Source: an uncultured Gemmatimonadota bacterium
GTDB taxonomy: Bacteria > Gemmatimonadota > Gemmatimonadetes > Gemmatimonadales > Gemmatimonadaceae
Length of the DNA: 36,473 nucleotides
NCBI GenBank assembly: GCA_946480295.1
Contig: CAMLIT010000037.1
Coordinates: 1 to 36,473 of the forward strand
Direction: 5' to 3'
The stretch's first letter is position 1. The number at the start of each line of letters is the position of its first letter. This document shows, piece after piece, positions 27,936-36,063 of this stretch. The position numbers and the translations under genes were made by a program. Below the pieces are notes generated by a model that saw only the letters and a program-made list of their open reading frames with translations, was not told the DNA's origin and made no database searches.

Positions 27936-28002
27936 GGACGCGGGACGCGGGAACGCGTGGGGACGAGGGACGAGGGACGAGGGACGAGGGACGAGGGACG
28001 CG
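27936..28002. repeat. Heptamer array, GGACGCG/GGACGAG class
   Basis: Two GGACGCG units and a variant GGAACGCG (27936-27957) are followed by five GGACGAG units and a closing GGACGCG (27961-28002), all in 7-bp register within each run. The reverse-complement class (GTCCCGC, GTCCCTC) recurs at 31179-31206. Confidence 0.9.
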
Positions 28003-28015
28003 TGGTGGCGCGACG

Positions 28016-28075
<60 letters not shown>

Positions 28076-28087
28076 TCCCTCTCTCGA

Positions 28088-28126
28088 CCCTCGACCCTCG
28101 ACCCTCGACCCTCGACCCTCGACCCT
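28088..28126. repeat. Heptamer array, CCCTCGA class
   Basis: Five perfect CCCTCGA units plus a partial CCCT follow a CTCTCGA variant at 28081-28087. This is the third heptamer class in the same spacer, lying directly after the GCGGAGA run. Confidence 0.9.
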
Positions 28127-28265
28127 GCTCGTCTGTGATCTGGAACACCATCCGTGCCCCGTGGCACGTGTGACCTCGCGACGGCTGGATCGTTATGCTG
28201 GCAGTTGCATTCCAGGCCCGACGACGACTGTCGGGCGGTTCTTCCCCCCCAGGAGTGTACACCGC

Positions 28266-28880
28266 ATGAACAAGCTTTCGTCCACTATCGCGCTCGCCGC
28301 GTTCGTCGCCATGGCCCCCGTCGCCGGCGCGCAGTCGCGCGCGCACTCGCACAACGTCCAGCAGGCCGGCTCGCCGGCCGTCGGCGCGCCCGACGCGAAG
28401 GAGCTCGGTCTCGATGGTGGTCTCGGCTTCGTCTCGCAGTCCGGTCAGCCGACGACCACGCTCCTCGGCCTCCCCGTGCAGAACGTCCGCTTCGGCTTCT
28501 ACACCTCGCCGCAGCTCGAGTGGGAGCCGTTCGGGTCGCTGAACTACGCGCACCAGGACCAGGCCAGCAACACGTATCTCGGTCTCGGCCTCGGCGTGCT
28601 CTATCACCTGCAGCCGAGCCGGATGCAGAACCAGTTCTACGTCCGTCCGTTCCTCGACCTGAACCACTCGTCCTACAGCACCAGCAACCAGGGTGCGACG
28701 ACGACGACCAGCACCACGCAGTGGGGCCTCGGCGCCGGCTTCGGCATCAAGGTGCCGATGATGGATCGCATCGGCAGCCGCTTCGAGCTGAACTTCGAGC
28801 ACCGCTTCAAGGACGGGCAGGTCGCGAACGCGTTCAACCAGTTCGGGCTGCTCGCCGGTCTGTCGTACTACACGCGCTGA
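28266..28880 (+). CDS. Small outer-membrane beta-barrel protein
   Basis: A protein of 204 residues. A signal peptide (MNKLSSTIALAAFVAMAPVAGAQ) is followed by alternating amphipathic strands such as VRFGFYTSPQLEWEPFG, YLGLGLGVLYHLQP and FYVRPFLDLNH. The last strand, FGLLAGLSYYTR, ends in an aromatic-plus-Arg C-terminus consistent with BAM-dependent insertion. It resembles OmpW/OmpA-like eight-strand barrels in size, but I cannot name a specific family. ATG 28266 has AGGAG at 28251-28255, a 10-nt spacing. It is a single-gene unit: heptamer arrays upstream and a strong terminator downstream. Function unknown. Confidence 0.8.
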   Translation: MNKLSSTIALAAFVAMAPVAGAQSRAHSHNVQQAGSPAVGAPDAKELGLDGGLGFVSQSGQPTTTLLGLPVQNVRFGFYTSPQLEWEPFGSLNYAHQDQASNTYLGLGLGVLYHLQPSRMQNQFYVRPFLDLNHSSYSTSNQGATTTTSTTQWGLGAGFGIKVPMMDRIGSRFELNFEHRFKDGQVANAFNQFGLLAGLSYYTR

Positions 28881-28943
28881 CGATCAGCGCCGCCGGCTCG
28901 CCCCTGAGCGTCGAGCCAAGGTGATCGGTCGTGCAGCAGTGGG

Positions 28944-28977
28944 ACGGCGCCCTCTCGGGGGCGCCGTTCTCTTTTTT
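28944..28977 (+). terminator. Rho-independent terminator after the outer-membrane protein gene
   Basis: ACGGCGCCC (28944-28952) pairs perfectly with GGGCGCCGT (28959-28967) around a 6-nt loop, followed by TCTCTTTTTT. The 9-bp GC-rich stem and U-tract are textbook. It lies 64 nt after the stop at 28880. Confidence 0.9.
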
Positions 28978-29078
28978 CGCCGGGACGGTCGAACGGCAGG
29001 CGGTCGGGGCTACTTGAAGCCGAGCCCCCGATCCGACTAGCTTTCACCAGTTTGAAGCCGTTTCTAAGTCCCAGCGAA

Positions 29079-29429
29079 ATGCCAACTTACGAGTTCCGGT
29101 GCCCCAACGGGCACGAGTTCGAGCGCTTTTACAGGAAGATCAGCGACGCCGAGGCGGAGGTGCCCTGTCCGGAGTGCGGCGCGCCCGCGCAGCGCATGGT
29201 CTCCGGCGGCGCGGGGCTGCTCTTCAAGGGCTCCGGCTTCTACCTCACCGACTACGGTCGCAACGCGCATCGCTCGAGCGGCGGGAAGTCGGGCGGTGGC
29301 GACGCGGGAGGCGGCTCCGCCGGCGGCAAGTCGGAGTCGAAGGGGAGCGACAGCGCGTCGTCCGGCGGCGCGTCGAAGGGGGACGCTGCGGCCCCGGCGA
29401 AGAAGCCGGATTCGAAGCCGGGCAGCTGA
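29079..29429 (+). CDS. FmdB-type zinc-ribbon protein
   Basis: A protein of 116 residues. The N-terminal 45 residues form the FmdB/CxxC regulatory zinc ribbon: [15 protein letters not shown], then [11 protein letters not shown], supplying C-x2-GH and C-x2-C ligands, followed by the usual segment GSGFYLTDY. The C-terminal half is low-complexity Gly/Ser/Lys and probably disordered. ATG 29079 is chosen because the family begins MPTYEF; an upstream in-frame ATG adds nine atypical residues. FmdB was named for a putative regulator of formamidase, but its general role is uncertain. The stop overlaps the argS start by 1 nt (TGATG), so translation is coupled. Confidence 0.9.
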   Translation: MPTYEFRCPNGHEFERFYRKISDAEAEVPCPECGAPAQRMVSGGAGLLFKGSGFYLTDYGRNAHRSSGGKSGGGDAGGGSAGGKSESKGSDSASSGGASKGDAAAPAKKPDSKPGS

Positions 29430-31072
29430 TGGCCGAGACTGATCTCCTGCGCGCCGAGCTGACGCGCGCGGCGCGCGCGCTGGGCGCGCCCGAGTCCATC
29501 GAGCCGGTGCTCGAGCGCCCGCGCGATCCCTCGTTTGGCGACTGGGCGACGAACCTCGCCATGGTGCTCGCGCGTCCGCTCGGCCGCAAGCCGCGCGATC
29601 TCGCGCAGGAGATCGTCGCGCATCTCGACTTCGCGCGCGCCGGCATCGGCGCCGCGGAGATCGCCGGCCCGGGGTTCATCAACTTCCGCGTCGACACGAC
29701 CGTGCTGGCGCGCGGCCTGGAGGCGCTCCTCGCCGCGGGTGACGCGTACGGCCGCGCCGACGCGGGGCATCGGTGCCCCGTCAACGTCGAATTCGTCTCG
29801 GCGAACCCCACCGGGCCGCTCCACGTCGGCCACGGCCGGCAGGCCGCGCTCGGCGACGCCATCTCGGCGCTCCTCGAGTGGACGGGGTGGACGGTGGACC
29901 GCGAGTTCTACTACAACGACGCCGGCGTGCAGATCGCGAACCTGGCGCTCAGCGTGCAGGCGCGCGCGCGCCAGCTCCACGGCCACGCCGCCACCCTTCC
30001 CGAGGGCGGCTACCACGGGGAGTACATCAAGGAGATCGCGCAGCGCTACGTCGACGAGCACCCCGCCGACGCCAACGCCGACGATCTCGACGCCGTGCGG
30101 CGCTTCGCCGTCCAGGAGCTGCGCAAGGAGCAGGACCGCGACCTCCAGGCCTTCGGCGTGAAGTTCGACACCTACTTCCTCGAGTCGTCGCTGTACACCG
30201 AGGGAAAGGTGGACGAGACCGTCCAGGCGCTGGTCGCGGCGGGGCACACGTACGAGCAGGACGGCGCGCTCTGGCTCCGCACGACCAGCTTCGGCGACGA
30301 CAAGGACCGCGTGATGCGCAAGCGCGACGGGACGTACACGTACTTCGTCCCCGACGTCGCGTATCACGTCACGAAGTGGCGCCGCGGCTTCACGCGCGCG
30401 ATCAACGTCCAGGGCGCCGACCACCACAGCACGGTCACGCGCGTGCGCGCCGGGCTCCAGGCGCTCGGCATCGGCATCCCCGAGGGCTACCCGGAGTACG
30501 TGCTGCACCAGATGGTGACGGTGATGCGCGGGGGCGAGGAGGTGAAGATCTCGAAGCGCGCCGGCAGCTACGTCACCGTCCGCGACCTCATCGACGAGGT
30601 CGGGCGCGACGCGGTGCGCTACTTCTTCCTCATGCGCAAGGGCGACTCGCAGCTCGTCTTCGACGTCGACCTCGCGCGCGCCCAATCGGAGGAGAATCCC
30701 GTCTACTACATCCAGATGGCGTACGCGCGGATGTGCGGCATCTTCCGCGTCGGGGAGATCGAAGCCGCGTCGATCGGCACCGCGGACGTCGACTTCGACA
30801 TCCTCGCGCTCCCCGAGGAGCAGGAGCTCATCAAGGCGCTGCTCGACTTCCCGCAGCTCCTCGCCGGCGCCGCCGCCGCGCTCGAGCCGCACCGCGTCGC
30901 CACCTATCTCCACGACACGGCGGGCAAGGTCCACCTCTGGTACCACAAGGCGCACGTGCTGAACGAGCCGGAGCCGATCATGCGCGCCCGCCTCGTCCTC
31001 GCGCGGGCGAGCCAGCTCGTGCTGCGGAACGGCTTGAGCGTCCTCGGCATCACGGCGCCGGAGCGCATGTAG
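29429..31072 (+). CDS. argS: Arginyl-tRNA synthetase
   Basis: A 547-residue class I aminoacyl-tRNA synthetase that charges tRNA-Arg with arginine. Motifs in order: the N-terminal ArgRS additional domain (about 1-85, with [16 protein letters not shown] and GPGFINF), HVGH at 132-135 within [14 protein letters not shown] as the HIGH box, the family-typical YNDAGVQI, and VKISKRAG near 372 as the KMSKS-type loop. The C-terminal DALR anticodon-binding domain ends with [14 protein letters not shown]. Length is typical. ATG 29429 overlaps the fmdB stop. The downstream spacer carries an inverted heptamer repeat that may act as a terminator or RNA-stability element. Confidence 0.97.
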   Translation: MAETDLLRAELTRAARALGAPESIEPVLERPRDPSFGDWATNLAMVLARPLGRKPRDLAQEIVAHLDFARAGIGAAEIAGPGFINFRVDTTVLARGLEALLAAGDAYGRADAGHRCPVNVEFVSANPTGPLHVGHGRQAALGDAISALLEWTGWTVDREFYYNDAGVQIANLALSVQARARQLHGHAATLPEGGYHGEYIKEIAQRYVDEHPADANADDLDAVRRFAVQELRKEQDRDLQAFGVKFDTYFLESSLYTEGKVDETVQALVAAGHTYEQDGALWLRTTSFGDDKDRVMRKRDGTYTYFVPDVAYHVTKWRRGFTRAINVQGADHHSTVTRVRAGLQALGIGIPEGYPEYVLHQMVTVMRGGEEVKISKRAGSYVTVRDLIDEVGRDAVRYFFLMRKGDSQLVFDVDLARAQSEENPVYYIQMAYARMCGIFRVGEIEAASIGTADVDFDILALPEEQELIKALLDFPQLLAGAAAALEPHRVATYLHDTAGKVHLWYHKAHVLNEPEPIMRARLVLARASQLVLRNGLSVLGITAPERM

Positions 31073-31080
31073 AATCGTTC

Positions 31081-31175
31081 TTGGTCGTTGGTTCTTCGTT
31101 CATGGCGGACCTCGGGAGGCCACCCGTAGCATCCTGAGCGGTTCGCCAACGACCAATAACGAAAGACCAATCACG
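31081..31175. repeat. Inverted TTGGTCA-class repeat, possible 'empty' copy of the four-helix-bundle unit
   Basis: The left arm at 31081-31105 (TTGGTCGTTGGTTCTTCGTT, then CATGG) and the right arm at 31146-31175 (CCAACGACCAATAACG, then AAAGACCAATCACG) are imperfect inverted repeats around about 40 nt. The left arm shares TTGGTCGTTGGT and a following CTCGGGA-type segment with the left flank of the four-helix-bundle gene. The right part shares GAGCGG-TCGCCAAC and a closing CACGCC with that gene's right flank. Confidence 0.65.
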
Positions 31176-31178
31176 CCG

Positions 31179-31206
31179 GTCCCGCGTCCCGCGTCCCTCG
31201 TCCCCA
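31179..31206. repeat. Heptamer array, GTCCCGC class
   Basis: Four units in 7-bp register: GTCCCGC, GTCCCGC, GTCCCTC, GTCCCCA. They are reverse complements of the GGACGCG/GGACGAG class at 27936-28002. The array lies 33 nt before the kinase start codon. Confidence 0.85.
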
Positions 31207-31239
31207 GCGCCCCCGCCTCTCCCCTCCCACCTCCCGCAG

Positions 31240-32157
31240 ATGCCCGTCCTCGTCGTCGGCTCCGTCGCCCTCGATTCCGTCGAAACCCCGTTCGGCAAGG
31301 CCGAGAACGTCGTCGGCGGCTCGGCCACGTACTTCTCCGCCTCCGCCAGCCATCTCGCCTCCGTGCAGCTCGTCGGCATCGTCGGCAACGACTACCCCGT
31401 CGACCAGCTCGAGCCGCTCGCCCGGCGCGACGTCGACCTGTCGGGGCTCGAGCACGCCGACGGCGCCTCCTTCCGCTGGCGCGGGCGCTATCGCCACGAC
31501 CTCAACGTCGCCGAGACCCTCGAGACGCACCTCGGCGTCTTCTCGAACTTCCGCCCGAAGATCCCCGAGGAGTTCCGCACCGCGCCCTACGTGTTCCTCG
31601 GCAACATCGATCCGCGGCTCCAGCTCGAGGTCCTCGACCAGGTGCAGACGCCGAAGTTCGTCGCCTGCGACACGATGAATTTCTGGATCGAGAGCCGGCG
31701 TCCCGACCTGCTCACCCTCCTCGCCCGCGTCGACACGATCACGCTCAACGACGGCGAGGCGCGGCAGCTCACGGAGCAGTACAACCTCGTGCGCGCGGCG
31801 CGCTGGATCATGGAGCGCGGGCCGCGGCTCGTCATCATCAAGAAGGGCGAGCACGGCGCCTACATGTTCACGGAGCGCGAGATCTTCTTCGCGCCCGCGT
31901 ATCCGCTGGAGCAGGTGTTCGACCCGACGGGCGCCGGCGATTCCTTCGCCGGCGGCTTCATGGGCTACCTGGCGCGCGCCGACGACCTCTCCGAGGCCAC
32001 GCTGCGCCGCGCCGTCGTCTACGGCTCGGCCATGGGCTCCTTCGCCGTGGAGAAGTTCTCCGTCGAGCGGCTCCTCGAGATCCAGCCCGACGACATCGCG
32101 CGCCGGGTGCGCGACTTCCACCGGCTCGTCACCTTCGAGCAGGAGATGCAGGCGTGA
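31240..32157 (+). CDS. PfkB-family sugar kinase
   Basis: A protein of 305 residues with the ribokinase/PfkB fold. The N-terminal substrate-side motif is GGSATYFSASASHL (about 29-42), and the C-terminal ATP/anion-hole motif is D228-PTGAGDSFAGGF with D234 as catalytic base. It transfers phosphate from ATP to a hydroxyl of a sugar or nucleoside; the specific substrate cannot be read. The frame starts at ATG 31240 with MPVLVVGSVALDSVETP, as expected for the family. Its stop overlaps the purM start by 4 nt, so it heads an operon with purine and riboflavin genes, both of which draw on ribose phosphates; a ribose- or nucleoside-type substrate is therefore a reasonable but unproven guess. Confidence 0.9.
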   Translation: MPVLVVGSVALDSVETPFGKAENVVGGSATYFSASASHLASVQLVGIVGNDYPVDQLEPLARRDVDLSGLEHADGASFRWRGRYRHDLNVAETLETHLGVFSNFRPKIPEEFRTAPYVFLGNIDPRLQLEVLDQVQTPKFVACDTMNFWIESRRPDLLTLLARVDTITLNDGEARQLTEQYNLVRAARWIMERGPRLVIIKKGEHGAYMFTEREIFFAPAYPLEQVFDPTGAGDSFAGGFMGYLARADDLSEATLRRAVVYGSAMGSFAVEKFSVERLLEIQPDDIARRVRDFHRLVTFEQEMQA

Positions 32158-33197
32158 GCGAACCGCTCAGCTACCGCGCGGCGGGGGTCGACATCGAGGC
32201 CGCCGACGACGCGAAGCACCGCATCAAGCGGCTCGTCGAATCCACCTTCACCGCGGGCGCGCGGGGCGCGTTCGGCGGCTTCGGCGGGATGTTCCGCCTG
32301 CCGAGCGAGGCGCGCCAGCCGGTGCTCGTGTCGAGCGCCGACGGCGTCGGGACGAAGATCAAGGTGGCGATCGAGGCCGGGCGGCACGACACGATCGGCC
32401 ACGACCTGGTGAACCACTGCGTCAACGACATCCTCGTCCAGGGCGCGCTGCCGCTCTTCTTCCTCGACTACGTCGCCTTCGGCGCGCTCGTCCCCGCGAC
32501 GGTGGAGGCGGTCGTCGCCGGCGTCGTCGCCGGCTGCCGCGAGAACGGATGCGCGCTCCTCGGCGGGGAGACGGCGGAGATGCCCGGCGTCTACACGCCG
32601 CCGGATTACGATCTGGCGGGGTTCATCGTCGGATATGTGGAGGAGGACGCGATCCTCGGTCCGGATCGCGTGCGCGAGGGCGACGTGCTGGTCGGCCTCG
32701 CGAGCAATGGGTTGCACACGAATGGCTACTCGCTCGCGCGGCGCATCGTCTCCGAGCGGATGCACCTGCGGCCGGAGGACGAGTTCCCGGGCGAGGGGGC
32801 GTCTACGGCGGACGTGCTGCTGCGCGTGCACCGGTCGTATCTGCCGGCGCTGCGACCCGTGCTGCCGCGCATCGGTGCGATGGCGCACATCACGGGTGGC
32901 GGGCTGCCCGGTAATCTCAACCGGGCACTTCCGCCCACGCTGGACGCGGTGGTGGACACCGCGAGTTGGACCATCCCGAACCTCTTCGGAACACTCGAGC
33001 GTGCGGGCGGGGTAGACCGTCAGGAGATGTACCGCGCCTTCAACATGGGCGTGGGGATGGTCGTGATCGCGAACGCATCGAACGTCGACTCGATCCTCGC
33101 GTCCGCGACCGCCGCCGGGGTGCCCGCGTGGCGTCTCGGGCGAGTGGTGCGCGGCAGCGGGCGGGTCATTCTTCACCACCAGGGAGAAGCTGTATGA
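32154..33197 (+). CDS. purM: Phosphoribosylformylglycinamidine cyclo-ligase (AIR synthetase)
   Basis: A protein of 347 residues, typical of PurM. It converts FGAM and ATP to aminoimidazole ribonucleotide in de novo purine synthesis. Motifs: SYRAAGVDIEAADDAKHRIK at the start, SADGVGTKIKVA (about 61-72), HDLVNHCVNDILVQGALPLFF, the GGETAEMPGVY signature (about 137-147), GLASNGLHTNGYSLAR and the C-terminal FNMGVGMVV. GTG 32154 is the start, in a GTGA overlap with the kinase stop. The stop overlaps the next ATG by 4 nt (ATGA), coupling a cytoplasmic purine enzyme to an outer-membrane protein gene. All motifs are intact. Confidence 0.96.
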   Translation: MSEPLSYRAAGVDIEAADDAKHRIKRLVESTFTAGARGAFGGFGGMFRLPSEARQPVLVSSADGVGTKIKVAIEAGRHDTIGHDLVNHCVNDILVQGALPLFFLDYVAFGALVPATVEAVVAGVVAGCRENGCALLGGETAEMPGVYTPPDYDLAGFIVGYVEEDAILGPDRVREGDVLVGLASNGLHTNGYSLARRIVSERMHLRPEDEFPGEGASTADVLLRVHRSYLPALRPVLPRIGAMAHITGGGLPGNLNRALPPTLDAVVDTASWTIPNLFGTLERAGGVDRQEMYRAFNMGVGMVVIANASNVDSILASATAAGVPAWRLGRVVRGSGRVILHHQGEAV

Positions 33198-34237
33198 AGC
33201 GTCATCTCGTCATAGTGGCTGGTCTCTCGATTCTCTCGATCTTCCCCGCGGCCACGGTCGCGGCGCAGGCGAACACCTGTCCGCCGGGCACGCTGTCGAA
33301 CGTCGGCGGCGTCCTCATGCCCGACCGCTCGCGTGCGTCGCAGGACGCCTGCCAGATGGCGGTGGACGTCTTCCAGTTCATGGCACCGCAGCTCGGCGTA
33401 TCGCTCGCCGGCGGCAACGCCACGATGGGGCAGGGCGGCACGCTCGGCGGCCTCGGACACTTCGCGGTCGGGCTCCGCGGAAACGTCATCGCGGGCGACC
33501 TGCCGGACTTCTCGAAGTTCCCCACGCCCTCGGACACCGGCCGCATCGCCTACGGACGGACGACGGGTTACAACAGCCTGCCGAGCAAGAAGCAGATCAT
33601 CGGCCTGCCGACCGTCGACGGCGCGATCGGCCTGTTCCAGGGCATCCCGCTCGGGGTCACGAACATCCTCGGGGTCGACGGCCTCCTGAGCGCGACGTAC
33701 GTGCCCAAGGTGTCTTCGAGCAACTTCACCCTGACGCCCAGCTCCAGCCTCAAGTTCGGCTATGGCGTGCGCCTCGGGCTGCTCCAGGAGTCGCTCGTCT
33801 CGCCGGGCGTCTCGTTCTCCTACCTGAAGCGCGACCTGCCGACCACCGACATGTCCGGCACGTCGTCGAACATCAGCGTCTCGGTGACCGACGCGAAGGT
33901 GAACACCTCGGCGTGGCGCATCGTCGCCAGCAAGAACCTCCTGCTCTTCGGCATCGCGGCGGGCGTCGGTCAGGACAAGTACGACCAGTCGGCGAAGGTG
34001 CAGGGCACGGCGCAGTCCAGCATCGGCAGCGTGTCGTCCGACACGGTCAATCTGTCGCAGTCGATGACGCGCACCAACATGTTCGCCGACTTCTCGTTCA
34101 ACTTCGTCCTCGGCAAGCTGGTCGCCGAGGTCGGGCAGGTCTCCGGCGGCAAGGCGTCGACGTACAGCGCCTTCAGCGGCGGCGACGCGGACAAGTCGCG
34201 CCTCTACGGCTCCGTGGGGCTGCGTGTCGGCTTCTGA
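33194..34237 (+). CDS. Outer-membrane beta-barrel protein (DUF6588-like)
   Basis: A protein of 347 residues. A signal peptide (MKRHLVIVAGLSILSIFPAATVAAQ) is followed by a Cys-containing lead (C at about 28 and 52) and Gly-rich amphipathic strands, for example GGLGHFAVGLRGNVIAG, LKFGYGVRLGLLQES and WRIVASKNLLLFGIAAGVGQDKY. It ends YGSVGLRVGF, with the terminal Phe characteristic of outer-membrane barrels. The layout resembles proteins grouped as DUF6588, but I am not certain of that. The start codon overlaps the purM stop by 4 nt, and ribD starts 3 nt after its stop, so it is firmly inside the operon. Its role in purine or riboflavin metabolism, if any, is unknown. Confidence 0.82.
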   Translation: MKRHLVIVAGLSILSIFPAATVAAQANTCPPGTLSNVGGVLMPDRSRASQDACQMAVDVFQFMAPQLGVSLAGGNATMGQGGTLGGLGHFAVGLRGNVIAGDLPDFSKFPTPSDTGRIAYGRTTGYNSLPSKKQIIGLPTVDGAIGLFQGIPLGVTNILGVDGLLSATYVPKVSSSNFTLTPSSSLKFGYGVRLGLLQESLVSPGVSFSYLKRDLPTTDMSGTSSNISVSVTDAKVNTSAWRIVASKNLLLFGIAAGVGQDKYDQSAKVQGTAQSSIGSVSSDTVNLSQSMTRTNMFADFSFNFVLGKLVAEVGQVSGGKASTYSAFSGGDADKSRLYGSVGLRVGF

Positions 34238-34240
34238 GAC

Positions 34241-35344
34241 ATGAGCGATCCCGAGCGCCCGGAGCCTGACGCGCGAGCGTACATGCGCCGGGCGCTCGAC
34301 CTCGCCCGTCGTGGATGGGGACAGACGGCGCCGAACCCGATGGTCGGCGCCGTCGTCGTACGCGACGGCGCCGTCGTCGGCGAGGGATGGCATCCGCGCT
34401 GGGGGGAGCCGCACGCCGAGGTGTTCGCGCTCCGCGCCGCCGGCGAGCGGGCGCGCGGGGCCACGCTCTACGTCACCCTCGAGCCGTGCAACCACGCCGG
34501 CAAGACGCCGCCGTGCACCGAGGCGATCCTCGCCGCGGGGATCGCGCGGGTGGTCGTCGCCGCGCGCGATCCCAACCCCGTGGCGCGCGGCGGCGCGGAG
34601 CGGCTTCGCGACGCGGGCATCGACGTGGAGACGGGAGTCCTGGAGGAGGAGGCGCGGGAGCTCAATGCCCCGTTCTTCCGCGCTCACGAAGCCGAGCGGC
34701 CGCGCCCGTGGGTCGTCCTCAAGCTCGCCGTCTCGCTCGACGGCGCGATCGCCGATGCCGGACGCACCCGCGGCTGGCTCACCGGCCCCGAATCGCGGCG
34801 CGAGGTGCACCGGCTCCGCGCCGGCTCCGATGCCGTCGCCGTGGGCGTCGGCACGGTGCTCTGCGACGACCCCGCGCTCACCGTCCGCGATGTCGAGCCG
34901 CCGCGCGTCGCGCCCCGCCGCGTGATCTTCGACTCGACCCTCCGCACGCCCCCCGAGGCCACCCTGGTGCGCACCGCCCGCGACGTGCCCACGATCATCG
35001 TGGCGCGCGAGCCGGATGCCGAGAGAGCGACGGTGCTGCGCCAGGCGGGTGTCGAGGTGCTCGTCGAGCGCACGCTGGACGACGCCCTCCGTGCCCTCGC
35101 CCGGGCGGGGGTGCGCTCGCTCCTCGTGGAGGGGGGCGCCCGCCTCGCGGGCTCGCTGCTCGCCGGAGCCCTGGTGGACCGGCTGATTATCTTTCAGGCA
35201 CCGATCATCCTCGGCGCGGGCGCACTGAACGCGTTCGCCCACGCCCCTGCGGCGATCGTCTCGGAGGCGCACCGCTGGCGCGTCGTCGAGCGTCGCACTT
35301 TCGGCGAGGATGTCATGACCACCTACGCGTTCGGATCTCGGTAG
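34241..35344 (+). CDS. ribD: Bifunctional riboflavin biosynthesis deaminase/reductase
   Basis: A protein of 367 residues with two domains. The N-terminal deaminase (about 10-145) has the zinc motif H58-A-E60 and PCNHAGKTPPC (C83, C92) and deaminates diaminohydroxyphosphoribosylaminopyrimidine. The C-terminal reductase (about 150-362), opening with VVLKLAVSLDGAIADA, reduces the ribosyl group with NADPH. The conserved TAPNPMVGAVVV and LLVEGGARLAGSLL are present. These are the second and third steps of the GTP branch of riboflavin synthesis. It begins 3 nt after the outer-membrane protein gene and its stop overlaps the ribE start by 1 nt. Confidence 0.96.
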   Translation: MSDPERPEPDARAYMRRALDLARRGWGQTAPNPMVGAVVVRDGAVVGEGWHPRWGEPHAEVFALRAAGERARGATLYVTLEPCNHAGKTPPCTEAILAAGIARVVVAARDPNPVARGGAERLRDAGIDVETGVLEEEARELNAPFFRAHEAERPRPWVVLKLAVSLDGAIADAGRTRGWLTGPESRREVHRLRAGSDAVAVGVGTVLCDDPALTVRDVEPPRVAPRRVIFDSTLRTPPEATLVRTARDVPTIIVAREPDAERATVLRQAGVEVLVERTLDDALRALARAGVRSLLVEGGARLAGSLLAGALVDRLIIFQAPIILGAGALNAFAHAPAAIVSEAHRWRVVERRTFGEDVMTTYAFGSR

Positions 35345-35946
35345 TGTTCACCGGTCTCGTGGAGGACGTCGGCGTCCTCGAGCACGTCGCGGACACGGCG
35401 GCGGGGCGAGAGCTCCGCATCCGCTGCCGCTACGACGACCTCGCCGACGGCGAGAGCATCGCCGTCAACGGGGCCTGCCTCACCGTGCGCGAGCACGGGC
35501 GCGGCTGGTTCACCGTCGCGGCGGTCGTCACGACGCTCGACCGCACGACCGTGGCCGAGTGGGGCGCGGGCCGGCGACTGAACCTCGAGCGCGCCATGCG
35601 CCTCGGGGACCGACTGGGCGGGCACCTCGTGCAGGGCCACGTGGACGGGGTCGCTCGCGTCCGGCGGGTGCGGCAGGAGGGCGATGCCCGTCTCGTCGAC
35701 CTTGCCCTGTCGAGCGGGCTCGCCGAGCTTATGGTCGAGCATGGCTCGCTCACCGTGGACGGCGTGAGCCTGACGGTGAACGACCTGCCCGAACCGGACG
35801 TGGTGCAGCTCTCGCTCATCGACTACACGCTGCGCCACACGACGCTCGGCGACCTCGCCGCGGACGACCGTGTGCACGTCGAGGCGGACATGATCGGGAA
35901 GTACGTGCAGAAGCTGGTCGGACCTTACGAGAGATCGGGACGATGA
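35344..35946 (+). CDS. ribE: Riboflavin synthase, alpha chain
   Basis: A protein of 200 residues made of two lumazine-binding repeats. The first begins MFTGLVEDVG and includes ESIAVNGACLTV; the second includes GHLVQGHVDGVARV and LTVDGVSLTVND. It dismutates two 6,7-dimethyl-8-ribityllumazine molecules into riboflavin and the pyrimidine precursor. The start is GTG 35344, overlapping the ribD stop by 1 nt; the N-terminal MFTG is conserved in the family. The C-terminus (EADMIGKYVQKLV) is standard. It is separated from ribBA by a 117-nt spacer that is mostly an inverted heptamer repeat. Confidence 0.96.
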   Translation: MFTGLVEDVGVLEHVADTAAGRELRIRCRYDDLADGESIAVNGACLTVREHGRGWFTVAAVVTTLDRTTVAEWGAGRRLNLERAMRLGDRLGGHLVQGHVDGVARVRRVRQEGDARLVDLALSSGLAELMVEHGSLTVDGVSLTVNDLPEPDVVQLSLIDYTLRHTTLGDLAADDRVHVEADMIGKYVQKLVGPYERSGR

Positions 35947-35960
35947 ACGCTGGCCGCCTT

Positions 35961-36051
35961 ACGCCATCCGCTCTCCGCCTTCCACGAACCTCGGGACACG
36001 CTGTCGTCCGAGGCCGCTCGCGGAGGGCGGAGAGCGGAGAGCGGATGGCGT
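35961..36051. repeat. Long inverted repeat with GCGGAGA heptamers between ribE and ribBA
   Basis: ACGCCATCCGCTCTCCGC (35961-35978) is a perfect reverse complement of 36034-36051, an 18-bp stem with a 55-nt loop. The right arm carries extra units (GCGGAGG, GCGGAGA, GCGGAGA at 36020-36040), allowing the stem to slip by 7 bp. Within the loop CCTCGG (35989-35994) can pair with CCGAGG (36008-36013). The stem ends just upstream of the ribBA ribosome-binding site. Confidence 0.85.
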
Positions 36052-36063
36052 CATGAAGGTCAT

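Noticed and set aside
35947..36063. FMN riboswitch before ribBA
   Set aside because: The spacer is explained by the inverted heptamer repeat; none of the conserved RFN-element core segments were recognised.
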